Assembly: GCA_023248955.1 (NCBI GenBank)
Contig: JAHFDP010000001.1
Coordinates: forward strand, 1 to 64,000
DNA: 64,000 bases
Reading direction: 5' to 3'
DNA from: Deltaproteobacteria bacterium
GTDB taxonomy: Bacteria > Myxococcota > Myxococcia > Myxococcales > JAHFDP01
Below are positions 47,352-56,897 of this stretch, one piece after another. The notes under the pieces are model-generated. The model ran no database searches and had not been told where the DNA came from. It saw nothing but the letters and a program-made list of their open reading frames with translations. The position numbers and the translations under genes were made by a program. How positions within the stretch are numbered: the first letter of the stretch is position 1; each line of letters starts with the position of its first letter.

Positions 47352-49220
47352 CTACCCGCCTGCGGGCTTAAAGACCCACGGGTACGTCACGTTCACCGTA
47401 CCGCCACCCTTCGGCTCCGGGAACTTCCAGCGCTTGATGTGGTTCGTCATGCAGGTCTCGACGTTGGCGTTGCCCATCGTCGACTGCTGAATCTGCGCAT
47501 CCGCCACACTGCCATCGCCGCCGATGATGAAGAGCACCGCCACCTTGCCATACAGGTTCGGGTCCTTCGTCAGCTCGCTCTCGTAGCAGTACTTAATCTC
47601 GTTCCAGTGGCGCTGGATGATTCGGCCGATCACTTCGCGCGACAGACCGTCCGACATGGTGATTTTGTCCACCACGACGCCCACGTCGTCCTTGCCGCGT
47701 CCGCCGAGGTCTAGCGACCCGTAGCCACCCTTGCCATGGCCGTTGCCCTTGGTGCCAAGGCCGCCGATGCCGAGCGCCGTGCCGCCGCCGCCGGAGCCTG
47801 TTCCGCGCGATCCGAGACCACCAACGCCGTTGGCGTCACCCATGCCCGCGCCACCCTTAAGACCACCGAGCGCGTTGTTGATTCCCGTGCCGAGTCCGCC
47901 CGGTCCAAGCACGTTGGAAACCGCACCTTCGCCTCCGAGCTTTCCGAGCGCCGCCAACAAACCCGACTTCTGAATTTTCGCCCGGTCCTCTTCGCGCTTG
48001 TTCTTGTCGACAATCGGCGCGCCCTTCTTCGACGGCGCCGCTTCCTTCTGCTTGGCGTCCTTCTTGCCGAACTTACCCTCGTCGCCCTTGGCCTTGGCGC
48101 CTTCCTTCACGCCGGAAAGCTCCTTGAACTTCTTGGGCGGCTCGGGAACGGCCATCACGAACTTGGCGATGGTGTTCTTGTTCTTGAACAGGTCGCCCGT
48201 CAGTTCTTCTAGATCGAGCGGCGTGATGTGCACGATCCCCAAGAAGGCGATCAGCACCAACATCGCGATCGCCACCCACTTGGCGAAGTTAAAATCAATC
48301 TGCTCGACCAACGTCGGAGATTTAGCCGGACTCGTGCGCACCCAACGCGCGATGACGGTCATCCCGCCTAGGTCAACGGTAATGCGGTCTTCAAGATCCA
48401 GCTGGTAGCTATGCCCGCGGAACGGCGCTTGAACCGTGCTGGCCGCGCCCTTGGCAACGAGTTGCTCGAGCGTTATCGACTGGCCGGAACGTGAGACGGT
48501 CAGGCCAGCCCCCTCCGGAACGGCAACCGCGACTTCTTCGCCTGCCGGAGCAAAGAGCTGGTAGTCCTCGCTCGGCAATTTCGATGAAAAGAGATGCAAA
48601 TCGACGTTTTCCGACGTGCCCACACGCACCGGCTCGCCGCGATGGAAATCGCCGACTTCGACGAACGTATCTCCGCCCCAAACCAGCGCAACTTGCAAGT
48701 CGCGATCGTTCTTGGTCGGCTTCAACTCCGGCGGCAGCTCGTCGCGCAGAAAACGCTCTGCCAAACGCCGGTCGAGCTGCTGCGCGCGCGCATCGCGTAA
48801 GGGCATGCGACGCGCCGGGTCGGCCTTCACCACGCGGGCCGTGTTGCCATCGACAAGCGTCATGGGCCTACCCTCTCCATTGGTGCGCCCATTGCGCGCA
48901 AGGTCGGCATTCTCGCGCTGAGCGCCCAGCACCGAGAGGACGACTCTAGTCTGACCCAAAAGAAGCGTCTGCCCCGTTTGCAGCTGCGCGTTCTGAATGA
49001 CGCGACCGTCGAGCTGCGTCCCCTTTTCGCTACCCAAATCCGTCACCGATAGCGACCCCTGCGAATCGACTTTAATCATCGCATGGACCGACGAAACGGC
49101 TGCGTCCTCAAGCTTAATGCCCGCGCCCGCGCCGCTGCCCAAAATAAAGGAATCCTGCTCGGTCTCCACCGTCCGCGAGGCGCCATCGACGCCGGTGATC
49201 GTGATTCGAATAAGGGGCAC
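47352..49220 (-). CDS. GltG/NfsG-like FHA-transmembrane-TonB-like protein
   Basis: 622 residues. A cytoplasmic FHA domain (about 1-105; FILGSGAGAGIKLEDAAVSSVHAMI, DLGSEKGTQLDG) and a second beta-rich region precede a single membrane segment (WVAIAMLVLIAFLGIVHI, about 312-330). The periplasmic part is a charged Lys-rich stretch, then a Gly-rich flexible linker (about 420-510), then a C-terminal AgmX/PglI-type TonB-like domain (SREVIGRIIQRHWNEIKYCYESEL ... NVTYPWVFKP). This is the architecture of GltG of the Myxococcus gliding motor and NfsG of the spore-coat machinery: it links cytoplasmic signals to periplasmic partners. GTG start with TTTAGGAGC in front. Last gene of the cluster. Confidence 0.85.
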   Translation of the reverse strand: MPLIRITITGVDGASRTVETEQDSFILGSGAGAGIKLEDAAVSSVHAMIKVDSQGSLSVTDLGSEKGTQLDGRVIQNAQLQTGQTLLLGQTRVVLSVLGAQRENADLARNGRTNGEGRPMTLVDGNTARVVKADPARRMPLRDARAQQLDRRLAERFLRDELPPELKPTKNDRDLQVALVWGGDTFVEVGDFHRGEPVRVGTSENVDLHLFSSKLPSEDYQLFAPAGEEVAVAVPEGAGLTVSRSGQSITLEQLVAKGAASTVQAPFRGHSYQLDLEDRITVDLGGMTVIARWVRTSPAKSPTLVEQIDFNFAKWVAIAMLVLIAFLGIVHITPLDLEELTGDLFKNKNTIAKFVMAVPEPPKKFKELSGVKEGAKAKGDEGKFGKKDAKQKEAAPSKKGAPIVDKNKREEDRAKIQKSGLLAALGKLGGEGAVSNVLGPGGLGTGINNALGGLKGGAGMGDANGVGGLGSRGTGSGGGGTALGIGGLGTKGNGHGKGGYGSLDLGGRGKDDVGVVVDKITMSDGLSREVIGRIIQRHWNEIKYCYESELTKDPNLYGKVAVLFIIGGDGSVADAQIQQSTMGNANVETCMTNHIKRWKFPEPKGGGTVNVTYPWVFKPAGG

Positions 49221-49228
49221 GGTAGCTC

Positions 49229-49504
49229 CTAAAGATGATCGACCGACTTCTGCAATTCCGGATTGAAATTCTGCCGCAGCTTGATGAGCGACTTGAACTT
49301 GGCCTTGTTCACCGCCATACCGTACGAGCCTTCCGGCTTGACCAACTCGCCCTCGATCTGCACGTCGTTGAAGTCGATCACGGTCTTCTTCTTGAACATG
49401 TTGATCTGGCGCTCGGTAACGGTCTTCTCAGCGAATGCCGACGAGGAGAACCCGATACCCATGAGGCCAATCAGCAGTGCCAAAACCACCCGCTTCTTGT
49501 GCAT
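49229..49504 (-). CDS. Small exported protein at the GltF/NfsF position
   Basis: 91 residues with a signal peptide (HKKRVVLALLIGLMGIGFSSSAFA) and a mature part of 66 residues (EKTVTERQINMFKKKTVIDFNDVQIEGELVKPEGSYGMAVNKAKFKSLIKLRQNFNPELQKSVDHL). No domain I can name. Its place between the E-like and G-like genes is where gltF/nfsF lies in Myxococcus, so it may be the counterpart, but the match is by position and size, not by recognised sequence. Such a short basic periplasmic protein could connect the TPR lipoprotein and the TonB-like domain. The ATG at 49504 is chosen for the signal peptide and the AAGG site before it. Confidence 0.65.
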   Translation of the reverse strand: MHKKRVVLALLIGLMGIGFSSSAFAEKTVTERQINMFKKKTVIDFNDVQIEGELVKPEGSYGMAVNKAKFKSLIKLRQNFNPELQKSVDHL

Positions 49505-49617
49505 GACCTTAGGTCTCCATCGAACGAGTTTCATACCACGCGTGTTGCGTCATGAGCAATCCACAGGTTGACGTATCCCTTGAAAGCAACGAATGAAAAT
49601 CCCCCAGGGTACGTACT

Positions 49618-50889
49618 TTAGGTGCTGTCCGGAACCTTGTCTTTGCCCGTGGTTGCACCACCACCGCCACCAGGCGCCGCGGTAACCGGCGCTGGAGAGG
49701 CGGTAGCCTTGGAAACTTCCGCCGAATCAGCCGGCTCGGCCTTGACAGCGGGAGGCGGCACCGTGGGTGCAGCCTTAGGCGTGCCCGCGTTCATGATGGC
49801 TTTGATCGTCGCGATGAGCTTGACCGCATCGGCCTTGTGTGCGGTTCCTTCGATACGCTGATACTGGTCGAGCGCTTCCAACGCTTGCGGAAGCTTCTTC
49901 TGTGCCTTGTACCCGAGCGCAACGCCATAGAGCGCTTCCGGCGCGTCCTTCTTGAGGGCCAACGCACGCTCATATTCGGCTACCGCGGGGTCAACTTTTT
50001 TGAGTCCATCGAGCGCAAAGGCATAGCCGATATGGGCGTCATAGCTCGCAGGGAGCGCCGCGGCGACCTTGGCGAGATTTGTTTCCGCCGCTGCGTAGTC
50101 GCGGTAACGCAACGCCATAGCGCCAAGGTTGGACAGAGCAGGAATGAAATTGGGCTCCTTCTCGATGGCCTTCTTGAACTGCGCCATCGCGCCCGGCTGG
50201 TCATCCAACTTCAAATCGATCATGCCGAGGTTGTTGTAAACCCCCGGATCGTTGGCATCGAGCTTGAGCGCATTAGCGCTAACCGTCTGCGCGAGACGAA
50301 ACTTGCCTTGGTCGTAATAAACGAGCGCCAAATTTTTATAAGCGTCCGCGTTCTTTGGCGCACGTGCCAGGATTTTCCGCAACGCCGCTTCTGCCTTATC
50401 GAATTGCCGATCCAATCGATAAACAACACTGAGGTTGTTGAGCAGCTTCACGTCTTGGGGCAGCGTCTTGAGGGCCTCGGAGTAAAGATGAATGGCCTCT
50501 TTGTATTGCTCTTTGTGCCGAAGAACTCGCCCCAAATTCAGAACGGCGCCCGTGTGATCAGGCTTCGCTGCCAGCGCCTTCAGATAGGATCTCGCGGCAA
50601 CGTCCAAATCACCGAGTTGCTCCGCCACATGACCCGCGTCGAAGTTGGCATCTGCGTTCTCAGGCTCCTTGGCGAGCACGAATCCCAACTGCGACTTCGC
50701 CGCCGCCCAATCCTTGCGCGCGATGGCCTGCTGGGCTTCTTCGTAATAGTGCGTCGCTGGCGGCTCCTGAGGCTGAACCGCGGTCACCGCCTTTACCGGC
50801 GTTTCGGGCGGCAGCGTTTGCGCCGTCGCACAGGCCAATGCCAACGAACAAGGAAGCAGACGAAAGAACGAACGCACATGAGCCTGCAT
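49618..50889 (-). CDS. GltE/AglT/NfsE-like TPR lipoprotein
   Basis: 423 residues. A lipoprotein-type signal (FFRLLPCSLALACATAQ) is followed by eight to nine TPR units from about residue 48 to 360 (for example AVLNLGRVLRHKEQYKEAIHLYSEALKTLP and NNLGMIDLKLDDQPGAMAQFKKAIEKEP). The last 60 residues are Ala/Pro-rich. It should be held at the outer or inner membrane face of the periplasm as a scaffold. Its start is fused to the stop of the large TPR gene (TAATG), so the two proteins are made together, as with GltD and GltE. Confidence 0.8.
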   Translation of the reverse strand: MQAHVRSFFRLLPCSLALACATAQTLPPETPVKAVTAVQPQEPPATHYYEEAQQAIARKDWAAAKSQLGFVLAKEPENADANFDAGHVAEQLGDLDVAARSYLKALAAKPDHTGAVLNLGRVLRHKEQYKEAIHLYSEALKTLPQDVKLLNNLSVVYRLDRQFDKAEAALRKILARAPKNADAYKNLALVYYDQGKFRLAQTVSANALKLDANDPGVYNNLGMIDLKLDDQPGAMAQFKKAIEKEPNFIPALSNLGAMALRYRDYAAAETNLAKVAAALPASYDAHIGYAFALDGLKKVDPAVAEYERALALKKDAPEALYGVALGYKAQKKLPQALEALDQYQRIEGTAHKADAVKLIATIKAIMNAGTPKAAPTVPPPAVKAEPADSAEVSKATASPAPVTAAPGGGGGATTGKDKVPDST

Positions 50890-53800
50890 TAGTCACTCCC
50901 TGCGCCGGCCGATGCAGCCGGTTTGAGCGCCGCCTGAGGCGCCGCGGTGAAGAAGAATTCGCTGCCCGCATAAGGGAGCGCGTGCGATTCACCAAACTCA
51001 TCCGGCTTGAACTCGCGGATCACGTCTTCCGCGCGGACTGTCCAGTCGTTGTAGATGGCGAGCTCAAAAGATTTCTTGAGGGCCTTCTCGTACGCCTCAA
51101 CGCTCTTTTCCTCGAGCGGCAACGCTTTTTCCTCGAGCGCGCTGCGGTACATTTCCTTCTGGTCCTCATCAAGCCCCTTGGGCATCGGCGCTTCGAGCAG
51201 AGACTTGGAGAAGTTGCGGTAGCCTTCGCCAATCTTGCAGAGCGCTGCCACGCCCCAAGTTCCGGAACCATACTTAAGCACTTCCGTATATTTGGCCTCC
51301 ACTTCGCCCATGAGCTTGGCCTTGTCCTTCAATTCACCGGCCAATATTTGTGGTTTTGACGAAGTGAATTTCACGCCAATAAACTTACCGAATAGGGATT
51401 CGAGCTGCGTAAAGCGAGCATGCGCCACAGCATCCATGACGGGACCTTTTTGCTTGTCCTCAGCGGAGAGAGCGTCATAGTCCTTCACAATGCCGTCCAG
51501 GATCTCCTGTGCGGTGTCGGAATCTTTCTTAATGCCAGTCTGCAAAAGCGCGGTGGCCCGCTTATAGGACGCCGTCGTACGCCGGAATCCTGGAAGCTGC
51601 TTGCCGTAGTCTTTGAGATACGCCGTTAGGAGATCGTACGTTTCGCGCCAATTCTTCTTGCGCTCCGACATTAGCGCAATGCGCAGCGCGATATCAGGCA
51701 AGTCGGTACGTGTCTTGTAGAGTTTGATGTAGCGCTGATAATCCGCGACGGCCTTGGCGTCCTCGCCCAGCCCCTCGTGGTAAAGCGCGGCATTAAAGAG
51801 TTGATCCGGTGCCTTCGGCTCTTTCTCGAACTTATTGACGTACATCTCGAAATACTGAGCCGCCTTATCGAATTGCGCCGTGCGTTCCGCAAAATCCGCC
51901 AGCGCGAGCATCACGCGTGGCACAAGCCGCGGGTCCTCTTTGTCTTTCGACGGATTAAACGACTTGCCTTTATCCGCATCTGGATATCCATTAAGCAGAT
52001 GCTCGGCCGCCGCAGACGCATTGTCCAGCTCATCGGCGTTGTCATAAATGAGCATCGAGTTATAGAGCACAATCGGCGCATATTCGCTCTTCGGAAACTC
52101 CTTCACGAAATCCGAATAGGACTTGGCAACGGCCGCCAGCGCTCCGCGATCCTTCTTCTCGTTCGCCCTCGCGTACGCGCCCTCGACGATCTTGAACTGC
52201 GAGCCCTCGATGATGTGCCCAACGCGCTTTTCAAACTCGCTGCCGGCCGGCGAAAGCTTTTTATTGTCGTGTAACTTACGTGCGAGATCATTCAGCTCGT
52301 TCCACTCTTCCTTGGTTTCCAACGAGGCCAGAATGAGGTCAGCTGCTTTCACCGACCATTGATCGCCCGGCCAGCGCAGAATGATTTCGCCAAACCGCTG
52401 GCCGGCATCAACGTAGCGCTTGTGATCATAGAAAACGAAAGCCGCCTTGTATTTAACGGTGATTTCGTCCTTCGAATTGGGAACAACTTTAAGATAGTTG
52501 TCGCAAGCAGCTACGAGTTTTTGTTCGTGCTCCGAAAGGACGGATTCCTTATCGTCCTTGGTCGCCGCAGCAACGATCTGTTTGCGGCTCTCAATATTTC
52601 CTTTGCTCTTCTTCTCGTCGATCTTCTGCTCTTTTTTTAGCTCCTGAAGCTTTAACTGGCCTTTGTCGATAGCAACCAATTTTTCATAGCAGAGGATGCC
52701 GTCATACGCGGCCTTGGACGCGAAGTTCCCCTTGACGTCCTTCTCTACGGTCTTGTCGTACTCAATGGCGGCGAGATCATACTTCTGTAGAGCCCAGAGA
52801 ATTTCCGCGTAATAGAAACGAAGGGTGTAAGAACTCTCCGAATCCGGAAAATTTTCTAAGTATTTCTTATAAATTGTTTCCGCAAGTTCATACGTCGCCA
52901 CCGATTTCGTTTTGGTCGCTTCCTGGTGGTAATCCTGCACCAGTTCGCGCATCGCCGTCTCGGTCACGTCATACGCCTGTGCCAGCGCGGACTTATTGTT
53001 CGCATTAACCTTGGCCCACGCACTGGTCGGCTTATAGAGCTCGACGAGCGTCTCCATTTCGATCTTCACTTTGTCGCGCTTATTCTGCTTATCGAACGCG
53101 TACATAATCTGCTGCTGGTATTTCGGATCATCCGGGGCGTTCGCATCCTCCGCAATGAGTACGCGATAAACCTTAATCGAAGGATCGAACTTACCGTCGT
53201 TGAAGTATTGCCGCGCCAGCTTCTCGACCAACTCGTGCGCGCGCTCCTTGCCTGCATTCTGCTGAAAGTAGGAAATCGCGGAGTCTATGGCATCGACCTT
53301 CGAGAACGAAAGCACGATGTCATTCAGCGCTTCGTTCTTTTGCTGAATATTGTCCTTCGCCTTCGCATTCAGTTTGGCCTGCTTGTCGGAATAAGCGATG
53401 ACCTTCTGGAATTTATCGATAGCTCCTTCATACGCGCCGGCGTTGAAATCGCACCAGGCCAACTTATATGTCGCGAATGAATAGATCTTCTGGTTTTTCT
53501 CAAACTCGAGAGCCTTTTCGTAGGCCACGCGCGCCTTACCAAGCTCGTTGGTGGTGAAGTAGTACTCTCCCATTTGGACATACGCGTCGGGAACGAAAAT
53601 GCTCTTGGGGAACTGTTTAATCAGCGTCCAATATTGCTGGATCGCCGTCTTCTTATCGCCCAAATCATAACTGTTGTAAGCTAGCCGGAAAAGCACTTCG
53701 TCTTTACGTTCGTACCGCGGATACTCATTTAGCAACCGGTCATAACCAGAAAGTGCGTTCTTCTTATATACATCGCTCTTCTTGGTATCGAGCTTCGGTT

Positions 53801-54218
53801 CCGCGCCACACTTCTCCGCACCGCTCTTGGTGACGCAGGCGCTCCAGGCCTCATAAACTTTATCAAAATCGCGCTGTTCGCCCATGTTAATGAACCGCGA
53901 CTTTTCCCAATAACGCTCGGCCAATCGAAAAATAAGGTCGGCCTTCTGGTCGGCGGGCAGTTGCTTGTTGGAAACGATCTTGAGAATGTGCGCGATTTCT
54001 TCGTCGCGCTTCTTGTCCGCCTCGGCGCTCTTCTCGAAATCTTCTTCGTAGGTTGGCGCCCTCATCTTGGCAGGGCCGGTGCGTTGGTCTTCGGCTGCCT
54101 TCGCGGGTGCGGTCGTCTCCACAGCTTTCTTACTCTTTTTCTTCTTCTCTTTGTCGGCCGCATGCGCAAAGGGCGCAGCAAGAACGACTGCCAAAAGAAC
54201 CGAAAACAACCGCTTCAT
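50889..54218 (-). CDS. GltD/AgmU/NfsD-like large TPR protein
   Basis: 1109 residues. A signal peptide (KRLFSVLLAVVLAAPFAHA) and a Lys-rich start (DKEKKKKSKKAVE) precede a very long array of degenerate TPR-like helices running almost to the end (for example SGYDRLLNEYPRYERKDEVLFRLAYNSYDLGDKKTAIQQYWTLIKQFP). Myxococcus GltD (AgmU) is of similar length and design and sits in the periplasm, where it forms focal clusters. The ATG at 54218 is chosen for the signal peptide and the TTTGGAG site upstream. Its base composition is visibly less G+C-rich than the flanking housekeeping genes. Confidence 0.82.
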   Translation of the reverse strand: MKRLFSVLLAVVLAAPFAHAADKEKKKKSKKAVETTAPAKAAEDQRTGPAKMRAPTYEEDFEKSAEADKKRDEEIAHILKIVSNKQLPADQKADLIFRLAERYWEKSRFINMGEQRDFDKVYEAWSACVTKSGAEKCGAEPKLDTKKSDVYKKNALSGYDRLLNEYPRYERKDEVLFRLAYNSYDLGDKKTAIQQYWTLIKQFPKSIFVPDAYVQMGEYYFTTNELGKARVAYEKALEFEKNQKIYSFATYKLAWCDFNAGAYEGAIDKFQKVIAYSDKQAKLNAKAKDNIQQKNEALNDIVLSFSKVDAIDSAISYFQQNAGKERAHELVEKLARQYFNDGKFDPSIKVYRVLIAEDANAPDDPKYQQQIMYAFDKQNKRDKVKIEMETLVELYKPTSAWAKVNANNKSALAQAYDVTETAMRELVQDYHQEATKTKSVATYELAETIYKKYLENFPDSESSYTLRFYYAEILWALQKYDLAAIEYDKTVEKDVKGNFASKAAYDGILCYEKLVAIDKGQLKLQELKKEQKIDEKKSKGNIESRKQIVAAATKDDKESVLSEHEQKLVAACDNYLKVVPNSKDEITVKYKAAFVFYDHKRYVDAGQRFGEIILRWPGDQWSVKAADLILASLETKEEWNELNDLARKLHDNKKLSPAGSEFEKRVGHIIEGSQFKIVEGAYARANEKKDRGALAAVAKSYSDFVKEFPKSEYAPIVLYNSMLIYDNADELDNASAAAEHLLNGYPDADKGKSFNPSKDKEDPRLVPRVMLALADFAERTAQFDKAAQYFEMYVNKFEKEPKAPDQLFNAALYHEGLGEDAKAVADYQRYIKLYKTRTDLPDIALRIALMSERKKNWRETYDLLTAYLKDYGKQLPGFRRTTASYKRATALLQTGIKKDSDTAQEILDGIVKDYDALSAEDKQKGPVMDAVAHARFTQLESLFGKFIGVKFTSSKPQILAGELKDKAKLMGEVEAKYTEVLKYGSGTWGVAALCKIGEGYRNFSKSLLEAPMPKGLDEDQKEMYRSALEEKALPLEEKSVEAYEKALKKSFELAIYNDWTVRAEDVIREFKPDEFGESHALPYAGSEFFFTAAPQAALKPAASAGAGSD

Positions 54219-54238
54219 GATTGCTCCAAAGGACGGAT

Positions 54239-55873
54239 TTACGGACCGCTTGCAGTATTCGTTTCGACGGGGCAAGCATTCTTCAAAGTATATTTATAAT
54301 AACCAAGCTCGTCCGGCCACCATTCGCCCTGAAAAGCCCAATACTCATAGGTTTCATCGGGAACGTCGGGACGGAGAAGCTCCTGCTTACCCAAACGCGA
54401 TGCGGGGTCGTCGTTACGCTCCAACAGATCCTTTTCTGAGCTCGACGTTTCCAGACGGACGATTTCTGCCTGGCCTTCAAATCCCGTCAGCGTCGCAGCC
54501 ACGTTCGCCAAACGACCTTTAATGAACTTGCCGGCCGACTGCACTAGTAATCCGCGGCGACGGCCGATCATCTCTGCCAAGTCCTTTGCCATCTGCGCGG
54601 ACCGCAATCCTTCGGTGGAGTTGATAATCCCGAGCTCGCCATCAAGCTGACCGGCATAGTTCAAATAGCTCTTGTACTGCTCGTTCTTCTCCAAAAAGAG
54701 ACGGATCGATGTTGGCAAGCCATTCTTGCCTTCCTGCGCCTCGTGGACGAGGTTGAAATAGAACTCGTCGTCCTTGCTCTCTTCAATCAGCGGCTTAATC
54801 GCCTCGCTCATAGGAAGATAAATCTTGTCGTATTGATCCAAAGCGACCCGCGTCTGATCGTAAAGACAATTTTGGAAATAAATAATGGACTCTAGAACCC
54901 AGGACTCCGGCTGGAAGGAGTCGCTCAGCGCGGGGCTATGGAGCGTCTGCAATTTGCCCAGCGCGCCACCCGGATCGTCATTCATGAAATCGGCCCAAGC
55001 ACCCTCGAACAGAGCCTCTTCCCAATGCGGAGAGTAGCGCTCCGGCTCGCCTGGATGCCAAGCACGGTCATACTTCGGAATGGCGTGGTAGAGCGACGCG
55101 CTCTTTTGGTACCCGTCGCTCCCGAATTGACCTTTTCCAGTCGCGTAGTAGACGCGCGCCAATCCGACCTGCGAGAGATCCTGCACCTGCTCCAAATCGG
55201 CGTAGACAACCTGATCCGTTGATTGGAGCTCTCGAACCTCGTCAAACATCTTCAGCGCCTTGTCGGGGTCTCCCGCCCACTTCTGCTCGGGACGTGGAAT
55301 GTAGCTCAGTCCCAAGAGGTAACGCGCAAGCGCATAGTAGGAGCTGGTCTTGGGAACTGCTGAAAGAAACCCGGTTCCCTCTTTAAAATGGTTAGCGCGA
55401 TAATCGACGCGGCCCATAATGAAATGCACTTTCGCAAGCGCGTCGGCCGGCACGAGATAAAACTTTTTATTGTAGCGCTTGTTCAAAAATGCCGGCACGA
55501 AGGTTTCGTCGTGCATTGCTTCAGCGACCTTCACCGCCCCCTCTACCGCCTTGGCGAAATAGGGATGCGCCGCACCGGCGTCAATGATCTGCATGTAATA
55601 GTGCGACGCCGAGTAGCTTAATCCCAGCTCATAAAGCGCCTGAGCCAAATAGTATTCGGCTTTAAACTTGGCCTCGTCCGCGCCACCGTTTTCTTCGATT
55701 TCATAAAAACCAAGCGCGGCCTGCACCAGTCTCTTCGTTTTTTCGCTGCCAGTCGAATTAAAGCTATCATTGTAGGCGATAATCGCTTGATTGATGGCAC
55801 TGGTCTCTTCGGCCTGCGCCGGAATCGCGAATGAGACCAAACAAAGAACCGCAGCGTTTTTTAGATTCGGCAT
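54239..55873 (-). CDS. GltC/NfsC-like TPR protein
   Basis: 544 residues. Signal peptide (LKNAAVLCLVSFAIPAQA) then helical repeats (ALGFYEIEENGGADEAKFKAEYYLAQALYELGLSYSASHYYMQIID...). The C-terminus carries a Trp-rich block (YEYWAFQGEWWPDELGYYKYTLKNAC) that looks like a family signature. GltC of Myxococcus is a periplasmic or outer-membrane-attached TPR protein encoded next to the barrels GltA and GltB; this gene has the same neighbours. It starts 8 bp before the A/B-like barrel gene's stop region and ends 20 bp upstream of the D-like start. Confidence 0.78.
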   Translation of the reverse strand: MPNLKNAAVLCLVSFAIPAQAEETSAINQAIIAYNDSFNSTGSEKTKRLVQAALGFYEIEENGGADEAKFKAEYYLAQALYELGLSYSASHYYMQIIDAGAAHPYFAKAVEGAVKVAEAMHDETFVPAFLNKRYNKKFYLVPADALAKVHFIMGRVDYRANHFKEGTGFLSAVPKTSSYYALARYLLGLSYIPRPEQKWAGDPDKALKMFDEVRELQSTDQVVYADLEQVQDLSQVGLARVYYATGKGQFGSDGYQKSASLYHAIPKYDRAWHPGEPERYSPHWEEALFEGAWADFMNDDPGGALGKLQTLHSPALSDSFQPESWVLESIIYFQNCLYDQTRVALDQYDKIYLPMSEAIKPLIEESKDDEFYFNLVHEAQEGKNGLPTSIRLFLEKNEQYKSYLNYAGQLDGELGIINSTEGLRSAQMAKDLAEMIGRRRGLLVQSAGKFIKGRLANVAATLTGFEGQAEIVRLETSSSEKDLLERNDDPASRLGKQELLRPDVPDETYEYWAFQGEWWPDELGYYKYTLKNACPVETNTASGP

Positions 55874-55881
55874 GGTGCTCT

Positions 55882-56877
55882 CTAGAAGAGGAACGAAACG
55901 CCGCCATAAAACGACAAGTTGTTAATCACGTCGGAGGAGATGTCGGAAAGCAAATCCTGCGCAATGCCCGCGTTTTTCACGTTTGAATCCGGTGCCGCGT
56001 CGGCGCCGGAATCCTTGAACGCTCCGGCATCGCAACCACTTGCAACGTCGGTTCGCCCCTGGCTTACTTTTCCGACATCGGCGCGCGAGCAGCCGTTAAT
56101 CTTGTCCACGAGCGCGGAATAGATGAGATCGCGAACCTCTAGACGCAGCGTCCAGCGCGGCGTCAAAAAGATGCGAACGCCTCCACCCAACGCTCCGGCG
56201 GGCCGATAACCGGTATCGCCGAAGGAGGGGCCTGCCAAATTCCCGGCGGCGTCTTTCTGCTGATTGTCGTTGCCGCGCAGCTGTACGCGGGTCTTGGCGA
56301 TTCCCGCGCCGGCGTTGATGTAGAACGCGAAGTGCAAAACTTTGTCGTCGACGATGGTGAACTTTCCGTAAAGCGGGTTCATCTCGAGGCCCACAGCGGC
56401 ATTCCACTGCATCAGAAGTGCATTGGCCGCGAAAGGCTGTTCGTGGGCTTTGCTGATCAACTCGTCCGTGAGGCTCGACTGACGACCGTAGATAACATAC
56501 GAGCCGCCCAACCAGACGCCGACACTCTCGCGGATGTGGTAGGCGAGGTCGATATCCAGTCCGTAGTGAGACGAAAATTTGCCGTTGACTTGGCCCGTCC
56601 CGAAGAGGGCAACCTCGCTGCGCCCCGCTTGCGTGAATGGACGAATTTCGACGACATGCTTGAGCTCGACGGGGCCCGACTCGCCGAACGCATTGGCCGG
56701 CTGTTTCGGCTCCGGGGGCGTCAGATTCACCGAAACCGCAACCGTGGGATCCTTGCTTTCTGACTTGCTGGTGGGGGTCTCCTTCTCCGAGACCCCGACG
56801 CCAACAGAGCCCTCCGCAAGCGCAAAGCTAGGCAACAGAGCGAGGGCAACCCAGAGGTGTTTTGATGCAGTGTTCAT
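55882..56877 (-). CDS. GltB/NfsB-like outer-membrane barrel (OMP_myx_plus type)
   Basis: 331 residues. A signal peptide (LWVALALLPSFALA) is followed by a Ser/Thr/Pro-rich stretch and a barrel of about 8-10 strands (FGTGQVNGKFSSHYGLDIDLAYHIRESVGVWLGGSYVIYG..., ALGGGVRIFLTPRWTLRLEVRDLIYS) ending in the aromatic YGGVSFLF. The RLEVRDLIYS segment and terminal motif recur in the adjacent barrel (KFELRDFLYA, TGGVAFLF), so the two are distant paralogues. This is the outer-membrane barrel family found in pairs in Glt and Nfs clusters. Assignment as A or B is by order only. Confidence 0.8.
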   Translation of the reverse strand: MNTASKHLWVALALLPSFALAEGSVGVGVSEKETPTSKSESKDPTVAVSVNLTPPEPKQPANAFGESGPVELKHVVEIRPFTQAGRSEVALFGTGQVNGKFSSHYGLDIDLAYHIRESVGVWLGGSYVIYGRQSSLTDELISKAHEQPFAANALLMQWNAAVGLEMNPLYGKFTIVDDKVLHFAFYINAGAGIAKTRVQLRGNDNQQKDAAGNLAGPSFGDTGYRPAGALGGGVRIFLTPRWTLRLEVRDLIYSALVDKINGCSRADVGKVSQGRTDVASGCDAGAFKDSGADAAPDSNVKNAGIAQDLLSDISSDVINNLSFYGGVSFLF

Positions 56878-56897
56878 GTATATTTAAAATACTCCAC

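Noticed and set aside
49837-50892. Plus-strand ORF of 351 codons opposite the TPR lipoprotein
   Set aside because: Arg/Leu-rich translation without domain character, antisense to a TPR protein.
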